From the NCBI GenBank assembly GCA_018402565.1, contig JAGYIQ010000004.1:434001-498000 (forward strand): 64,000 nucleotides of DNA. The letters run 5' to 3'. This DNA comes from Pirellulaceae bacterium (GTDB taxonomy: Bacteria; Planctomycetota; Planctomycetia; Pirellulales; Pirellulaceae). Below the pieces are notes generated by a model that was not told the DNA's origin, did no database searches, and saw only the letters and a program-made list of their open reading frames with translations. The first letter of the stretch is position 1. Each line of letters begins with the position of its first letter. A program made the position numbers and the translations under genes. Below, piece after piece: positions 17,633-28,199 of the stretch.

Positions 17633-18637
17633 GTGCCGACTCGGGCCATCATCCTCGGCGACCCCCAAGGTGACTACACGCGACGCCTGCTGTCGGCCGC
17701 CCCGCGACACTGGCAAGTCTCCCTGGCCCCGTTTACTGACTTGGCGACGCAACTTTCATGGCCCAGGCCGTTGCCGGGGCCCCGGTCGGTCGCTGGGGCG
17801 GGACTCCACTCCCCTCCCGAACAGATCGAAGTCGCCGGCGGCCCCCTTCAGCCCGGCGATGTGGCGATCGTCCGGTCCATGTCACGCGGGACCTTGGAGT
17901 CGATCGTCTTCCGGATGGACGTCCTGGCGACCTTGGAGCAACAAGGCGTGCTTGTCTACAACCCGGCCAAATCCCTAGAACTGGCCATCGACAAGTACCT
18001 GACGCTCTCACGCTTGGCTGCCGCTGGATTCTCGGTCCCAGCCACCCACGTCAGCCAAACCGTCGACCAAGCCCTCGTCGGATTCAAACAACTGGGCGGC
18101 GATGTCGTCGTCAAACCGCTCTTCGGCTCCGAAGGCCGCGGCCTGATCCGTGTCTCCGACCACGACCACGCCGCTCGCGTGTTCCATTCCCTGGCTGTCC
18201 TGGACTCGGTCATTTACCAACAGCAGTTCATCCCCCACGGCGGCAAAGACATCCGCGTGCTGGTGATCGGCCAAAAACGATGGGCCATCGAACGACAACA
18301 AACCCAGGACTGGCGCACCAATCTGGCCCGCGGTGGCCATGCCCAACCCATCGCCCTGTCTGGCGACCGCCAGCAACTGGCGGTCCAGGCCTGCCGCTCC
18401 CTCGGGCTCCTCTGCGCCGGCGTCGATCTTGTACACGATCCCACGACTGGCCAAGACTACGTATTAGAAGTCAACGGCATTCCCGGCTGGAACGGCGTCG
18501 CCCAAGCCCACAACGCCGACATCGCCGCCGAAATCTGGGCACACGTCACTGCGATCGTTGCCCAGCGTGAACAGGACGGGCTGATTTCCCCTGGTGCCAG
18601 CGAGTCAAACGTTTCAATTGAGGCGAAAATGCCGTGA
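17633..18637 (+). CDS. RimK-like ATP-grasp ligase
   Basis: 334 residues from a GTG with AAAGGA 8 nt upstream. ATP-grasp landmarks are DKYLTLSRLAAAGFSVPAT (about 124), the lysine loop DVVVKPLFGSEGRG (about 156-169) and the metal-binding end YVLEVNGIPGWNG (about 277-289). The family joins an amino acid, often glutamate, to a carboxylate on a protein or cofactor. Planctomycetes use tetrahydromethanopterin, so an MptN-like glutamylation of that cofactor is one option and ribosomal protein S6 modification another. No neighbour decides between them. It converges with a small lipoprotein gene. Confidence 0.88.
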   Translation: MPTRAIILGDPQGDYTRRLLSAAPRHWQVSLAPFTDLATQLSWPRPLPGPRSVAGAGLHSPPEQIEVAGGPLQPGDVAIVRSMSRGTLESIVFRMDVLATLEQQGVLVYNPAKSLELAIDKYLTLSRLAAAGFSVPATHVSQTVDQALVGFKQLGGDVVVKPLFGSEGRGLIRVSDHDHAARVFHSLAVLDSVIYQQQFIPHGGKDIRVLVIGQKRWAIERQQTQDWRTNLARGGHAQPIALSGDRQQLAVQACRSLGLLCAGVDLVHDPTTGQDYVLEVNGIPGWNGVAQAHNADIAAEIWAHVTAIVAQREQDGLISPGASESNVSIEAKMP

Positions 18638-18681
18638 CTTCCCGCGTTTTACTTGATGCGGGCGACTCACCCGAAACAAAA

Positions 18682-18714
18682 CCGGGCTCGTGGCACAGCG
18701 TACCACGAGCCCGG
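18682..18714 (-). terminator. Terminator between convergent genes
   Basis: A perfect 12-bp stem, CCGGGCTCGTGG and its complement, with a 9-nt loop. On the minus strand TTTTGTTT follows, so it serves the lipoprotein gene at 18808. The plus-strand side ends in GCGGTTTGAT and is weaker. Confidence 0.85.
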
Positions 18715-18807
18715 CGGTTTGATCCAATGGCCAAAGTCACAATCCACCGACTTGACGAACCCTATCCTCGATATGGCCGCCAAACCGATTTCAATCGACT
18801 TGGTCCA

Positions 18808-19068
18808 TTACTGCTTCGGGGCCTCAGCATCTTGCTTGGCGGATTCGTCAACGTACTTGCCAGGATCTACACCCTTGGTTCCCGCACCGCGACCACCCGA
18901 GGACTCCTCCATACGCCGGATCATCTCGGCCATGGCTTCCTTCTGGTAATCCCGGTCCACTTCCGGTGTAGGGGCCGTCTCATCAATGTTGGCACCACAG
19001 CCCACCAGCGACACGGTCGCCAGGGCCGCGAATCCCGCCGCCAATCCCAATGTCATACAACGTTTCAT
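18808..19068 (-). CDS. Small lipoprotein
   Basis: 86 residues. The signal peptide ends in a lipobox (ATVSLVGC, Cys about 24), then a short charged and probably helical tail (DYQKEAMAEMIRRMEES) follows, with a Gly/Lys-rich end. GGAG lies 6 nt before the ATG. Many planctomycete genomes encode such small lipoproteins; the role is unknown. It is transcribed alone and ends at the hairpin about 95 bp downstream. Confidence 0.8.
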   Translation of the reverse strand: MKRCMTLGLAAGFAALATVSLVGCGANIDETAPTPEVDRDYQKEAMAEMIRRMEESSGGRGAGTKGVDPGKYVDESAKQDAEAPKQ

Positions 19069-19319
19069 AACGCACTCCTCTGTTCGTCTATCGTAACGAA
19101 ACCAACAACTTCCGGCTCGGTGTCGAGCACCCCCAATTATAACAGTATTCGAACCCTAAAGCCAACTAGCTACAAATTTTTTTGAAACTCGATTGAAACA
19201 TCACCAAGGCGGAAAAACAGATAGCCATCGATCGCCCCACCTGCTAACCCGCCCCCCCCTTACCTTTCACTGCAGCCCGTCAAAACCGGAATTGAACCCA
19301 CATCGGGCGAGCGGTCCGC

Positions 19320-20696
19320 TTATTGCTCCGTGGCTGCTCGCGTCGCCCCACCAACGGGTGCGGGCGCGGCGGCAGCACTTGGCTCAGAGCCAACTTCGAG
19401 CTGGGAGGCCGGAGGAGCGGGAAAGGCAGCACCCGCCGGGGCACCCGCCCGCGCCGCGGCCATCCGACCCCGATGTTCAGTCAAAAAAGCCACCGCTTCT
19501 TGCTTGCCGATCGCCGAGAAAAAATCCAACATCACACCGACCGCTTGCTCGTCATGCAAGTAGTCAATCGCCTTCCGCACCATACCCCAGCGATCTTCCA
19601 ACCATTGGCGAGCGACCTCGGTCTGCGCGACCACCACCGCCGCCTCCTCGTCACGTCCCAACCGCTGCAAACATTGACTCAGGCGATGACGCACATTGGC
19701 ATCGATCGGGCCCGGCCACACGGTCAAGCACTGCTGATAAGCCGTTACGGCCTGCTCGATTTGATCGGTCGACTCCAAGTACACGCCCCGATGACGCAGG
19801 TAATTGAAGCCGCGCTCGGCCTCCGGCCAAGTCTCCAATAACTCTCCCACTTGAGCGAAGTTGCCCTGGTTCAACAAAGCCTGCACCAAGCTGGACAAAT
19901 AGACCTCCTCGGCCACCGTGTCCGCTCGCTCCTGACCGATCTGCAAGATCTCCAGCGCCGTCTGAGTTTCCGTTCGCCACAACCACCAATTGGCCATGGC
20001 CCCGTAATGAATCGCCTCATTGGGCTCGCTATCCTTAAAGGCAATGAACCGACGAATGATGTCGTCATCCGAAGGCTCGCGCTCCAGCGGCACGATCCCG
20101 GTCCCCACGTCAAACGCACGATTGGCAGCATTGCGAGTAAACTGGCTGAGGAACCAATGACGAAAGGCGACCGGTTGCTCCTCCGCAGGCAACTGCTGGA
20201 ACCCTACCCAGAAGGCCGGATCCGCGCGATCCGCGCGACTGGTCAAACTGTAGATCGTAAATAGGAGCTGATTGGCCGCCGAATGTGTCGGATCGACTTG
20301 CAGCACTTCCTCCAACACCCGCTCCGCCGCCCGGACTTGAATCTTCGTCAGCAACATCTGCTTGGCCTTGGCAACCCGAGCATCGGCGTAGACGCCACTT
20401 CCCGGCTCAATCTCGTCCAACAACCGGTACCCGTCCTCCAACACCCGCTCTTCCAAGGTCGCGTCGGCCAAGGTCGCCTGCGCCAACAGCCACTTACCCC
20501 GATTGCGTTGCTCGGCTCCCCAAGCCACCTGCAAAGCCTCGCGAGCTGCGATACGCGCCAACCCGAACTCGCCGTCCGCCAAACTCTGCTCGGATCGACT
20601 CAAACGTCCCTCGCACCAGTACCAACTCCCACCCACGGCCGCAACCACGAGCAAGACGACCAGGCCACCCACCCACAACCAGCGTTGCTTTTTCAT
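19320..20696 (-). CDS. Membrane-anchored TPR protein
   Basis: 458 residues from the ATG at 20696. A single N-terminal membrane helix (about residues 7-27) is followed by a long helical region with TPR-like pairs, clearest at about 90-170 and 290-390 (ATLRHRGVYLESTDQIEQAV-like spacing). The C-terminal 50 residues are Ala/Pro-rich. Its start overlaps the stop of the CRTAC1 gene as ATGA, so the two are translationally coupled and their products probably act together in the envelope. Confidence 0.85.
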   Translation of the reverse strand: MKKQRWLWVGGLVVLLVVAAVGGSWYWCEGRLSRSEQSLADGEFGLARIAAREALQVAWGAEQRNRGKWLLAQATLADATLEERVLEDGYRLLDEIEPGSGVYADARVAKAKQMLLTKIQVRAAERVLEEVLQVDPTHSAANQLLFTIYSLTSRADRADPAFWVGFQQLPAEEQPVAFRHWFLSQFTRNAANRAFDVGTGIVPLEREPSDDDIIRRFIAFKDSEPNEAIHYGAMANWWLWRTETQTALEILQIGQERADTVAEEVYLSSLVQALLNQGNFAQVGELLETWPEAERGFNYLRHRGVYLESTDQIEQAVTAYQQCLTVWPGPIDANVRHRLSQCLQRLGRDEEAAVVVAQTEVARQWLEDRWGMVRKAIDYLHDEQAVGVMLDFFSAIGKQEAVAFLTEHRGRMAAARAGAPAGAAFPAPPASQLEVGSEPSAAAAPAPVGGATRAATEQ

Positions 20697-22501
20697 AGAC
20701 GCCTCTTCTGTCCCGGTTGGAATTGCCAACGCACTCCCGACTCCAAGCCCTCCCAACGATCCACACGTCCATCCCGCCAATAAACGACCACCTGTTCGAC
20801 ACGTTCCGCCGCCCCGACCCCAATCAGGCACTCCCGCTGCGAATCCGTCAGATAACTGCCACCGGCAAAGATCGGCAGCACTCGAGTGCGACCGTTCTGC
20901 GTCACCTCAATGCGACTCCCCTCCAACGGTTCGTGCCGGGGGTGACAGAGCTGGAAGGCGATCGATCGGTGCTCCGTCGCCGTATCGTTCCGCAGGATCG
21001 ATACCGGTCGATCCAAGTGATTGACGATAATATCAGTGTCCAAATCCATATCGAAGTCAAACGTCGCCACCCCACGAGACAATGTCCGCGTCTGAAAAAA
21101 ATCGCCCCCCTGTGCAGACACGTCATCGAAAGCCCCCTGATCGTTATGCAGGATCTGGTTGGTCAACTGATTCGGCAGATGCTCCGGCCCCAACACGTGT
21201 CCGTTGCCGACAAACAAGTCCAACCAGCCATCCTTGTCAAAATCGACTCCCACCGCGCCAAACCCCAAGAACATCTCACCCGTCTTCTGCGTGCGAGCCG
21301 CAAAACTGACGTCGCGAAACTGACCTTGCCCCGCATTGGAATACAACGTATTTTTTTGTTTGTAATAATTAGTAACAAAGATGTCGGCCCAGCCGTTGTT
21401 GGTAAAATCGCCGACCGTCACGCTCATACTGGCCTCGTTCCAACCGTTGACACAGACCCCCACCCCCGCCCGACTGGCTTGCTCCCGATACAAGGTGGGC
21501 TGCTCCGTCTCCACGCGATAATACAGATTGGCCACCAAGTCATTGGCGATGTAGATCTCCGGTCGCAAATCGTGGTCCCAATCGACCGCCGCCACCGCCA
21601 ACCCCTTGCCCATGCCATCAAACCCCCAGACGAGACCGGTCTCCACGAACACGCCATCACCGCGATTCTCGAACACGTAATCACGCACCGCATCAAACTC
21701 ACCCGGGCCGCAGTAACCCCGAATATTGTCGTAGGTACAGGCGGGTACCTCATAATTCCATTTCACATAATTCGTGACCAAAATCTCTGGCAAACCGTCC
21801 ATGTTCAAGTCCACAATCACTGGACAAACACTCCAAGTCGGCTCGTAGGCGTAATTTGCCGCCGGCAAACGTTCAAAAGTCCCGTCCCCTTGATTGATTA
21901 GAATCGAAATCGAGCCAAACCCGGCAATCACCAAATCGTCAAAGCCGTCTGCGTTCAAATCGCCATAAGCACTGCCATGCCCATAACCACCTTCGGACAA
22001 GAAGGCCCGCTCCGTCACATCCGCCAACCGCCGCCCCGCCAAATTCCGCGACAGGCGATCCCAGTTCTTCGTGTCGTCCAATGTCAACGGCAAAGCTCGA
22101 CCATTGACACAATACAAGTCCGGCCAACCATCCAAATCGTAGTCCAAACAAGCAAAGCCACCCCCCAAGATCTCGGGGAAGAAATACCGCTTCTCACGCG
22201 CGTCATTCCAATACTGAAAATCAAAACCCAATTCAGTCGCCACCTCGCGAAACAAAGGCGGTACCGCTAGTTTTTTTTCACCCAGAAATTCGTCGAACTG
22301 AATCCGCGGGCGGCTCTGCCCAGACTTGGCTCCCGCCTCGCTGCCACCCACAGAGGATTTTCCACCCGCGCCGTCCCGAGCCGCGCCGTCCTGAGCCGGA
22401 CCGTTCTGAGCCGGACCAGCGCCGGAGTCACAGCCACTGAAGCCGCAGCCAACCACCAGCCCCAGTATGGACAAGAACCTAACCGTTCGGCAGCCAAGCA
22501 T
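20693..22501 (-). CDS. CRTAC1 family lipoprotein (FG-GAP repeats plus ASPIC/UnbV domain)
   Basis: 602 residues from the ATG at 22501. A lipobox-like signal (VVGCGFSGC, Cys about 24) leads to an Ala/Gly-rich linker. At least five Ca-binding FG-GAP/VCBS motifs of the D-x-D-x-DG-x-x-D type are seen (DYDLDGWPD, DLNADGFDD, DLNMDGLPE, DFDKDGWLD, DFDMDLDTD). The C-terminal ~80 residues (LTDSQRECLIGVGAAERVE...VYWRDGR) are the ASPIC/UnbV domain. This makes a beta-propeller on the cell surface or in the periplasm. It overlaps the TPR gene by 4 bp. Confidence 0.92.
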   Translation of the reverse strand: MLGCRTVRFLSILGLVVGCGFSGCDSGAGPAQNGPAQDGAARDGAGGKSSVGGSEAGAKSGQSRPRIQFDEFLGEKKLAVPPLFREVATELGFDFQYWNDAREKRYFFPEILGGGFACLDYDLDGWPDLYCVNGRALPLTLDDTKNWDRLSRNLAGRRLADVTERAFLSEGGYGHGSAYGDLNADGFDDLVIAGFGSISILINQGDGTFERLPAANYAYEPTWSVCPVIVDLNMDGLPEILVTNYVKWNYEVPACTYDNIRGYCGPGEFDAVRDYVFENRGDGVFVETGLVWGFDGMGKGLAVAAVDWDHDLRPEIYIANDLVANLYYRVETEQPTLYREQASRAGVGVCVNGWNEASMSVTVGDFTNNGWADIFVTNYYKQKNTLYSNAGQGQFRDVSFAARTQKTGEMFLGFGAVGVDFDKDGWLDLFVGNGHVLGPEHLPNQLTNQILHNDQGAFDDVSAQGGDFFQTRTLSRGVATFDFDMDLDTDIIVNHLDRPVSILRNDTATEHRSIAFQLCHPRHEPLEGSRIEVTQNGRTRVLPIFAGGSYLTDSQRECLIGVGAAERVEQVVVYWRDGRVDRWEGLESGVRWQFQPGQKRRL

Positions 22502-22784
22502 GATCCTGCTTCCGTCCTTCCCACCCCCCCGTAAACAAAGTGCCTCCCACAAGCCAAGTGTGAGCCGCACCCCAAACCTTGTCAATCAGCGTCCGCGTAA
22601 CCCGTTCGTTTCGCCCGCACACAACCACCCCACAACGAGCCCACCAGGAGCCCACTCCGCACGCGCTGCCCCAAACGGCAGACCACGCTAACCGCCAGGG
22701 GCGCCGTGACCTCCAGGGGCGCCGGGCCGCACTGTCAGGGCGTCCCACCCAGCGAGCCTTCTCGTCCGCCAGGCAACAAAAAAT

Positions 22785-22814
22785 GGCCCACTTAGGAAGA
22801 CTCCTAAGTGGGCC
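22785..22814 (-). terminator. Terminator of the first DUF1559 gene
   Basis: A perfect 12-bp stem GGCCCACTTAGG with a 6-nt loop, followed on the minus strand by ATTTTTTG. It lies 45 bp after the stop of the DUF1559 gene that ends at 22859. Confidence 0.9.
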
Positions 22815-22858
22815 AAACTTTCAGCCAACTATCTGTCGCTCAGACCGGACGCAACACC

Positions 22859-23980
22859 TTACGGGGTGGTCGTCTGAATTTCCAACTCTTGGCCCATGAT
22901 CGTGCCCAAAGCACGCCAAATCTCAGGGTTCACCTCGTTGGTGATCGACTCTACCGAACCGTCCACCCGAGCGATGTTCACCAAAGAAGTGTGACCGCTG
23001 GCAGCCGACACAGCACTCTCACCGTACCAGTCACCCGTGCCGTTGAAAGCGTGACAGCTGGGCTCGTTCGGCAACATCGTCGTCTGGAAGGACACACCAA
23101 AGCCCGTCCAACCACTGGCCCAAGAAGCACCACGCAAACCACGACGACCTGGCTCCAACCAGTTCGACTGTTGACGGCAAGCCAAACGGCATTCGTCCAC
23201 AGCCTGAACGCTGGCCAGATTGCAGGAGGTCCAGTCACGGATGTGAGCACCAACAATTTCGAATGACGAATTCGGCACGTTCTGCGGATTGCGGTCGTAA
23301 CCGGGATCCGGCAAGATTTCCGAATAAGCCATCGTGTTGCTGGCGCCGTCGTTGATCATACCAAAGGTACGGGGAGTATCGATCTCCCAGTCATTCTTCG
23401 GACCAAACATCTGGAACGCGGCGTAACCGTCGCCCTTGCCCGGGTAATCCTGCCAATCAAACGCCGGGAATGTCGACGGCATGGTGCCGTTCGAAATGGC
23501 GTAGGTAAACCGACCCAATGGTCCATGGAACGAGGTCGTCGGAGCCGATGGGCAGATGAAGGTCGGAATCACCGGACTGTGAGCACGACGATTGCCGTCG
23601 CCACCCCAACCAGCCTGATCCCAAGGATCAAAACGCCACAAGGTCCGATCGTACAGATCCTGTCGCTCGATGAACGGCAAAATCAAAACCTTGTCCGACA
23701 TCTGGCCTTGGCGAGTTGCCTCATTACCATCACCAAACGAAACATTGCTTCCCCATCCAAAAGCCACCGGGAACTTGTTGTGGATGTCGTGGTAGTTGTG
23801 GTGCGCCAAAGAAATGTTGTGCAGGTTGTTCTGGCACTGTGTCCGCCGAGCGGCTTCACGAGCCATCTGCACGGCCGGCAACAACAGGCCGATCAGAACC
23901 GCAATGATCGCGATCACGACCAACAGTTCAACCAAGGTAAATCCCTGACGGGAAGTACCGCGGGAAATAGTCTTTCCCAT
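22859..23980 (-). CDS. DUF1559 pseudopilin-like protein, copy 1
   Basis: 373 residues. The N-terminus is a class III signal: basic leader, [29 protein letters not shown] helix (cleavage after Gly, Glu at +5), as in type II/IV pseudopilins. The globular DUF1559 part carries six Cys (CQNN, ICPS, TSCNL, ECRLACR, PSCH) and the family ending ([21 protein letters not shown]). It should be cut by a prepilin peptidase and displayed at the envelope. GGAG lies 8 nt before the ATG. It is nearly identical to two downstream-lying paralogues; see the mosaic finding. Confidence 0.93.
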   Translation of the reverse strand: MGKTISRGTSRQGFTLVELLVVIAIIAVLIGLLLPAVQMAREAARRTQCQNNLHNISLAHHNYHDIHNKFPVAFGWGSNVSFGDGNEATRQGQMSDKVLILPFIERQDLYDRTLWRFDPWDQAGWGGDGNRRAHSPVIPTFICPSAPTTSFHGPLGRFTYAISNGTMPSTFPAFDWQDYPGKGDGYAAFQMFGPKNDWEIDTPRTFGMINDGASNTMAYSEILPDPGYDRNPQNVPNSSFEIVGAHIRDWTSCNLASVQAVDECRLACRQQSNWLEPGRRGLRGASWASGWTGFGVSFQTTMLPNEPSCHAFNGTGDWYGESAVSAASGHTSLVNIARVDGSVESITNEVNPEIWRALGTIMGQELEIQTTTP

Positions 23981-24670
23981 GAGTTACTCCTTCAAAATTG
24001 AGGACCGAGACGTTGCACAATGAGTGCAACGCGAGAGACAACAAACGTTGTGCCGGATTCGAAACCTCACACCCGAAAGCGTACCCTCCCGATCCCTGAA
24101 CCTCCCTCGCTCCATCCACTCACAGACATCCCGACGGATTCCCGCAAAAACCAAGAAAAAAATCCTGGACATGCGACAATCCAACCAAAACATCTACAAG
24201 CTGTTGGCCAAACGGGCCTCCGAAAACGAATCGACTTCAGGCGATTTGCGCGAAGCAAACAACGCCAACGGGCCGTCCAACGGAGAGAACCATTTGGTGC
24301 AAGGGGGATCCAGCGGTGGAAAAGCCGCCGATCCGGGCCAATCTGACGATCGACACAAACCTATTGTTAGCCGAATGTTACGGAAATGCAATAAAGCAGC
24401 ACCGAAATTCCCAGAAATCGGCCTGAATGCGGTAAAATCCGCCCAAAATCAACATGCGACACCTGGTTTTGGCGTCGATTTACCCATCAATCAACCCAGT
24501 TCACTCCGACCAGCCTCGCTATTTCCCCGCCCCAACAAGCGAAAATCCTGCACCTTTACTGAACGTTCGGCTCGACAGCATCATCCAAACGGATGCAATT
24601 CACGACCAGAAATCGAACCAACTCCAACCCCGGAACCTATCCGAGAAACTTCCAGCAGCTCAAAAAACGC
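23981..24670. other. Intergenic stretch, 5' region of DUF1559 copy 1
   Basis: No credible gene. A block at about 24295-24350 (GCCGATCCGGGCCAATCT-like) resembles one at about 26155-26185 upstream of copy 2, so the promoter regions share ancestry as well as the genes. No clear -35/-10 pair was identified. Confidence 0.4.
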
Positions 24671-24692
24671 CCATCCCGGCGAACCGGGATGG
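24671..24692 (-). terminator. Terminator of the second DUF1559 gene
   Basis: CCATCCCGG and CCGGGATGG form a 9-bp stem around CGAA, followed on the minus strand by GCGTTTTTTG. It lies about 50 bp after the gene end. Confidence 0.88.
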
Positions 24693-24739
24693 ACGCTGTT
24701 TTCATTATCACCGTCAGGATACCGCAACGCTCACCCGCC

Positions 24740-25861
24740 TTACGGGGTGGTCGTTTGGATTTCCAGTTCCTGACCCATGATCGTGCCCAAAGCACGCCAG
24801 ATCTCAGGATTCACTTCGTTGGTGATCGATTCCACCGAACCGTCCACCCGAGCGATGTTCACCAAAGAGCTATGACCGCTGGCAGCCGAGTAACCGCTCT
24901 CGCCGTACCAGTCGCCCATGCCGTTCCAGGCATGGCAGCTGGGCTCGTTCGGCAGCATGGTCGTTTGAAAGGCCACACCCCAAGCCGTCCAACCGCCGGC
25001 CCAAGAAGCACCACGCAAACCACGGCGACCTGGCTCCAACCAGTTCGACTGTTGACGGCAAGCCAAACGGCATTCGTCCACCGCCTGCAGGCTGGCCAAG
25101 TTGCAACTCGTCCAGTCGCGCACGTGGGCACCCACGATCTCAAACGACGAATTCGGAATGTTCTGCGGATTGCGGTCGTAACCCGGATCCGGCAGGATTT
25201 CCGAATAAGCCATCGTATTGCTGGCGCCGTCGTTGATCATACCAAAGGTACGAGGAACGTCGATTTCCCAGTCATTCTTCGGACCAAACATCTGGAATGC
25301 GGCGTAACCGTCACCCTTGCCTGGATAATCCTGCCAATCGAAGGCTGGGAAAGTCGAAGGTGCCGTACCGTTGCTAATCGCATAGGTAAAGCGAGCCAAC
25401 GGACCATGGAACGAGGTCGTCGGTGCCGAAGGGCAGACGAAGGTCGGGATCACCGGGCTGTGAGCACGACGGTTGCCGTCGCCACCCCATCCCGCCTGAT
25501 CCCAAGGGTCAAATCGCCACAAAGTCCGATCGTACAAGTCCTGCCGCTCGATGAACGGCAAAATCAAGACCTTGTCCGAGTTCGCACCCTGTCGAGTGGC
25601 TTCATTACCATCCGCAAACGCCACATTGCTCCCCCAGCCAAACGACACGGGGAACTTGTTGTGAATGTCGTGGTAGTTGTGGTGCGCCAACGAAATGTTG
25701 TGCAGGTTGTTCTGGCACTGTGTCCGCCGAGCAGCTTCGCGAGCCATCTGCACGGCCGGCAACAACAGACCAATCAGAACCGCAATGATCGCGATCACGA
25801 CCAACAGTTCAACCAAGGTAAAACCCTGACGGGAAATACCGCGGGAAACACTTTTTCCCAT
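24740..25861 (-). CDS. DUF1559 pseudopilin-like protein, copy 2
   Basis: 373 residues, same architecture as copy 1: class III signal with [12 protein letters not shown], then the Cys-containing DUF1559 domain. It differs from copy 1 mainly in two short windows, [18 protein letters not shown] (about 80-97) and the region around [13 protein letters not shown] (about 300-325), and has [13 protein letters not shown] near the end. GGAG lies 8 nt before the ATG. It has its own terminator, so expression separate from its neighbours is likely. Confidence 0.93.
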   Translation of the reverse strand: MGKSVSRGISRQGFTLVELLVVIAIIAVLIGLLLPAVQMAREAARRTQCQNNLHNISLAHHNYHDIHNKFPVSFGWGSNVAFADGNEATRQGANSDKVLILPFIERQDLYDRTLWRFDPWDQAGWGGDGNRRAHSPVIPTFVCPSAPTTSFHGPLARFTYAISNGTAPSTFPAFDWQDYPGKGDGYAAFQMFGPKNDWEIDVPRTFGMINDGASNTMAYSEILPDPGYDRNPQNIPNSSFEIVGAHVRDWTSCNLASLQAVDECRLACRQQSNWLEPGRRGLRGASWAGGWTAWGVAFQTTMLPNEPSCHAWNGMGDWYGESGYSAASGHSSLVNIARVDGSVESITNEVNPEIWRALGTIMGQELEIQTTTP

Positions 25862-26398
25862 GAGTTACTCCTTCGAATAAAGGACCGAGACTAGTGAGAC
25901 AACAACAAACTCTGGATGCCTGAACAAAAAAACTCAGCCTCGAAGCGCACTCGCCCATCCCATTCGCCTCCCCATCCGTTGCCATAAGTCAAGCGATCAA
26001 GTGAGCCTCAGTAACTCGCTGCCGTAAACGCAACGCATAACCTGAGACCGCCTTGTTACACCCACTACAACTCACCCTCTCGGATACAAGCGAGCTCATC
26101 TCCGAGCCCACCTCTCTACGGGGCGAATTTCAACTCAAACAACGGACCGAAGTCGGGCAAGCCGCCGATCCAGGCCGATCTCTTCGACCGACACCGATCC
26201 AATTGTTGGCAATTCGTTACACAATTGCAACCGACTAAGAGAGTCTTTCCCAAAAAACGTGACAAATTTCTGGGAATTTCTACCCCAAGAGCGACCGGAC
26301 ACTTGGTCTAATGACTAGATAAGCACCAAATCTGCCCCCTAAACTGGGTTCTACAGGCACCAGAAAACAGCCCCACTCGCCAAAACAACACAAAAAAA
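25862..26398. other. Intergenic stretch, 5' region of DUF1559 copy 2
   Basis: About 540 bp without a convincing gene. AT-richer than the neighbours near 26210-26290 (ATTGTTGGCAATTCGTTAC with partial dyad symmetry), probably the promoter area of copy 2. Nothing else recognised. Confidence 0.4.
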
Positions 26399-26423
26399 GT
26401 CCATCCTGGACACCCAGGATGGA
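26399..26423 (-). terminator. Terminator of the third DUF1559 gene
   Basis: GTCCATCCTGG and its complement form an 11-bp stem with a 3-nt loop, followed on the minus strand by TTTTTTTG. The stem sequence is related to that of the copy 2 terminator. Confidence 0.9.
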
Positions 26424-26499
26424 CCTTTTCAGCTCAAAATCAAGTTCGACCGGAGAGTCAACCGACCCAGAAAGCCAACGCAGGGCTGGCTCACCCGCC

Positions 26500-27612
26500 T
26501 TACGGGGTGGTCGTTTGGATTTCCAGTTCCTGACCCATGATCGTGCCCAAAGCACGCCAGATCTCAGGATTCACCTCGTTGGTGATCGATTCCACCGAAC
26601 CGTCCACCCGAGCGATGTTCACCAAAGAGGTGTGACCGCTGGCAGCCGACACAGCACTCTCACCGTACCAGTCACCCGTGCCGTTGAAAGCGTGACAGCT
26701 GGGCTCGTTCGGCAACATCGTCGTCTGGAAGGACACACCAAAGCCCGTCCAACCACTGGCCCAAGAAGCACCACGCAAACCGCGGCGACCTGGCTCCAAC
26801 CAGTTCGACTGTTGACGGCAAGCCAAACGGCATTCGTCCACCGCCTGCAGGCTGGCCAAGTTGCAGCTTGTCCAGTCACGTACGTGGGCACCCACGATCT
26901 CAAACGGCGAATTAGGAATGTTCTGCGGATTGCGGTCGTAACCTGGATCCGGCAGGATTTCCGAATAAGCCATCGTGTTGCTGGCGCCGTCGTTGATCAT
27001 ACCGAAGGTACGGGGAGTATCGATCTCCCAGTCATTCTTCGGACCAAACATCTGGAACGCAGCGTAACCGTCACCCTTGCAAGGGTAGCCCTGCCAGTCA
27101 AACGACGGGAAGGTCGAAGGTGCTGTACCGTTGCTGATCGCATAGGTAAAGCGACCCAACGGACCATGGAACGAGGTCGTCGGTGCCGAAGGGCAGACGA
27201 AGGTCGGGATCACCGGGCTGTGAGCACGACGGTTGCCGTCGCCACCCCAACCAGCCTGATCCCAAGGATCAAAACGCCACAAGGTCCGATCGTACAGGTC
27301 CTGACGCTCAATGAACGGCAAAATCAAGACCTTGTCCGAGTTCGCACCCTGACGGGTAGCATTGGCACCAGTAGCACCTGGCCACGAAATGTCACTTCCC
27401 CAGCCAAACGACACGGGGAACTTGTTGTGAATGTCGTGGTAGTTGTGGTGCGCCAACGAAATGTTGTGCAGGTTGTTCTGGCACTGCGTACGCCGAGCGG
27501 CTTCACGAGCCATCTGCACGGCCGGCAACAACAGGCCGATCAAAACCGCAATGATCGCGATCACGACCAACAGCTCAACCAAGGTAAAGCCTTGGCGGGA
27601 ATTCTTTCCCAT
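26500..27612 (-). CDS. DUF1559 pseudopilin-like protein, copy 3
   Basis: 370 residues from the ATG at 27612 (GGAG 6 nt upstream); a longer open frame upstream is not supported. Class III signal [15 protein letters not shown], then DUF1559. The leader is three residues shorter than in copies 1 and 2. One block ([19 protein letters not shown]) has an extra Cys. The last ~100 residues match copy 1, while the extreme 3' end and the central block match copy 2. Confidence 0.93.
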   Translation of the reverse strand: MGKNSRQGFTLVELLVVIAIIAVLIGLLLPAVQMAREAARRTQCQNNLHNISLAHHNYHDIHNKFPVSFGWGSDISWPGATGANATRQGANSDKVLILPFIERQDLYDRTLWRFDPWDQAGWGGDGNRRAHSPVIPTFVCPSAPTTSFHGPLGRFTYAISNGTAPSTFPSFDWQGYPCKGDGYAAFQMFGPKNDWEIDTPRTFGMINDGASNTMAYSEILPDPGYDRNPQNIPNSPFEIVGAHVRDWTSCNLASLQAVDECRLACRQQSNWLEPGRRGLRGASWASGWTGFGVSFQTTMLPNEPSCHAFNGTGDWYGESAVSAASGHTSLVNIARVDGSVESITNEVNPEIWRALGTIMGQELEIQTTTP

Positions 27613-28126
27613 GATGGACTCCTTCGAAAAAGGATGGACTAGCGAGACAACAACAAACTTCCGGGAACCAGCGGCTTCCGCTGCCGCAAAGCAAGCCCTC
27701 CACGTTCCGTCTCGGTCCTCAATCTCCTCGGCCCATCTCTCGCGTCCTGGGCCAAACAACCTAGGCGGAGCAACTCGTTTTGCCAAGAAAATCAGCTAAT
27801 TTGAACGGGAAAGTCGCCGATTGCAGCCGCACTGGCCGCTGGCTCTGTATCCAATAGTACCCGCATGTCACGAAAATGCAACACCCAAAATCATGTTTCG
27901 GTGACAATTTACACCACAATCGACACCAAAAGACACCCTCAGGCCCGCTAGCTCCGCACCCAAATAATCACCACCCACACTGGACACCTGGAAAACACGC
28001 TTGGATACAAACAAAAATTGCTTTCCCGCGGCCCCACACACAGCGATCTCGCCAGTACTCCGGCCTCAACCTACGACCACTTGTCCCGAACGCTCCCCAG
28101 CCTCATCCGGACACGTAAAATAAAAA
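27613..28126. other. Intergenic stretch, 5' region of DUF1559 copy 3
   Basis: About 510 bp. Short open frames occur on both strands but none has a good start or protein-like composition. No repeat or RNA recognised. Confidence 0.4.
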
Positions 28127-28152
28127 ACCGACCCCAGAAAACCGGGGTCGGT
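28127..28152 (-). terminator. Terminator of the PDZ-like protein gene
   Basis: ACCGACCCC and GGGGTCGGT form a 9-bp stem with an 8-nt loop; TTTTTTATTTTA follows on the minus strand. It is about 50 bp downstream of the stop at 28200. Confidence 0.88.
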
Positions 28153-28199
28153 GAAGAGCATTTCTCAAAATTTAAACCGGCGGGATGCGACCCAATCGG

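Noticed and set aside
24593..25894. 433-residue plus-strand frame, and a similar one at 26419-27642
   Set aside because: Antisense to DUF1559 copies 2 and 3. The similarity between these two frames only reflects the repeats on the other strand.
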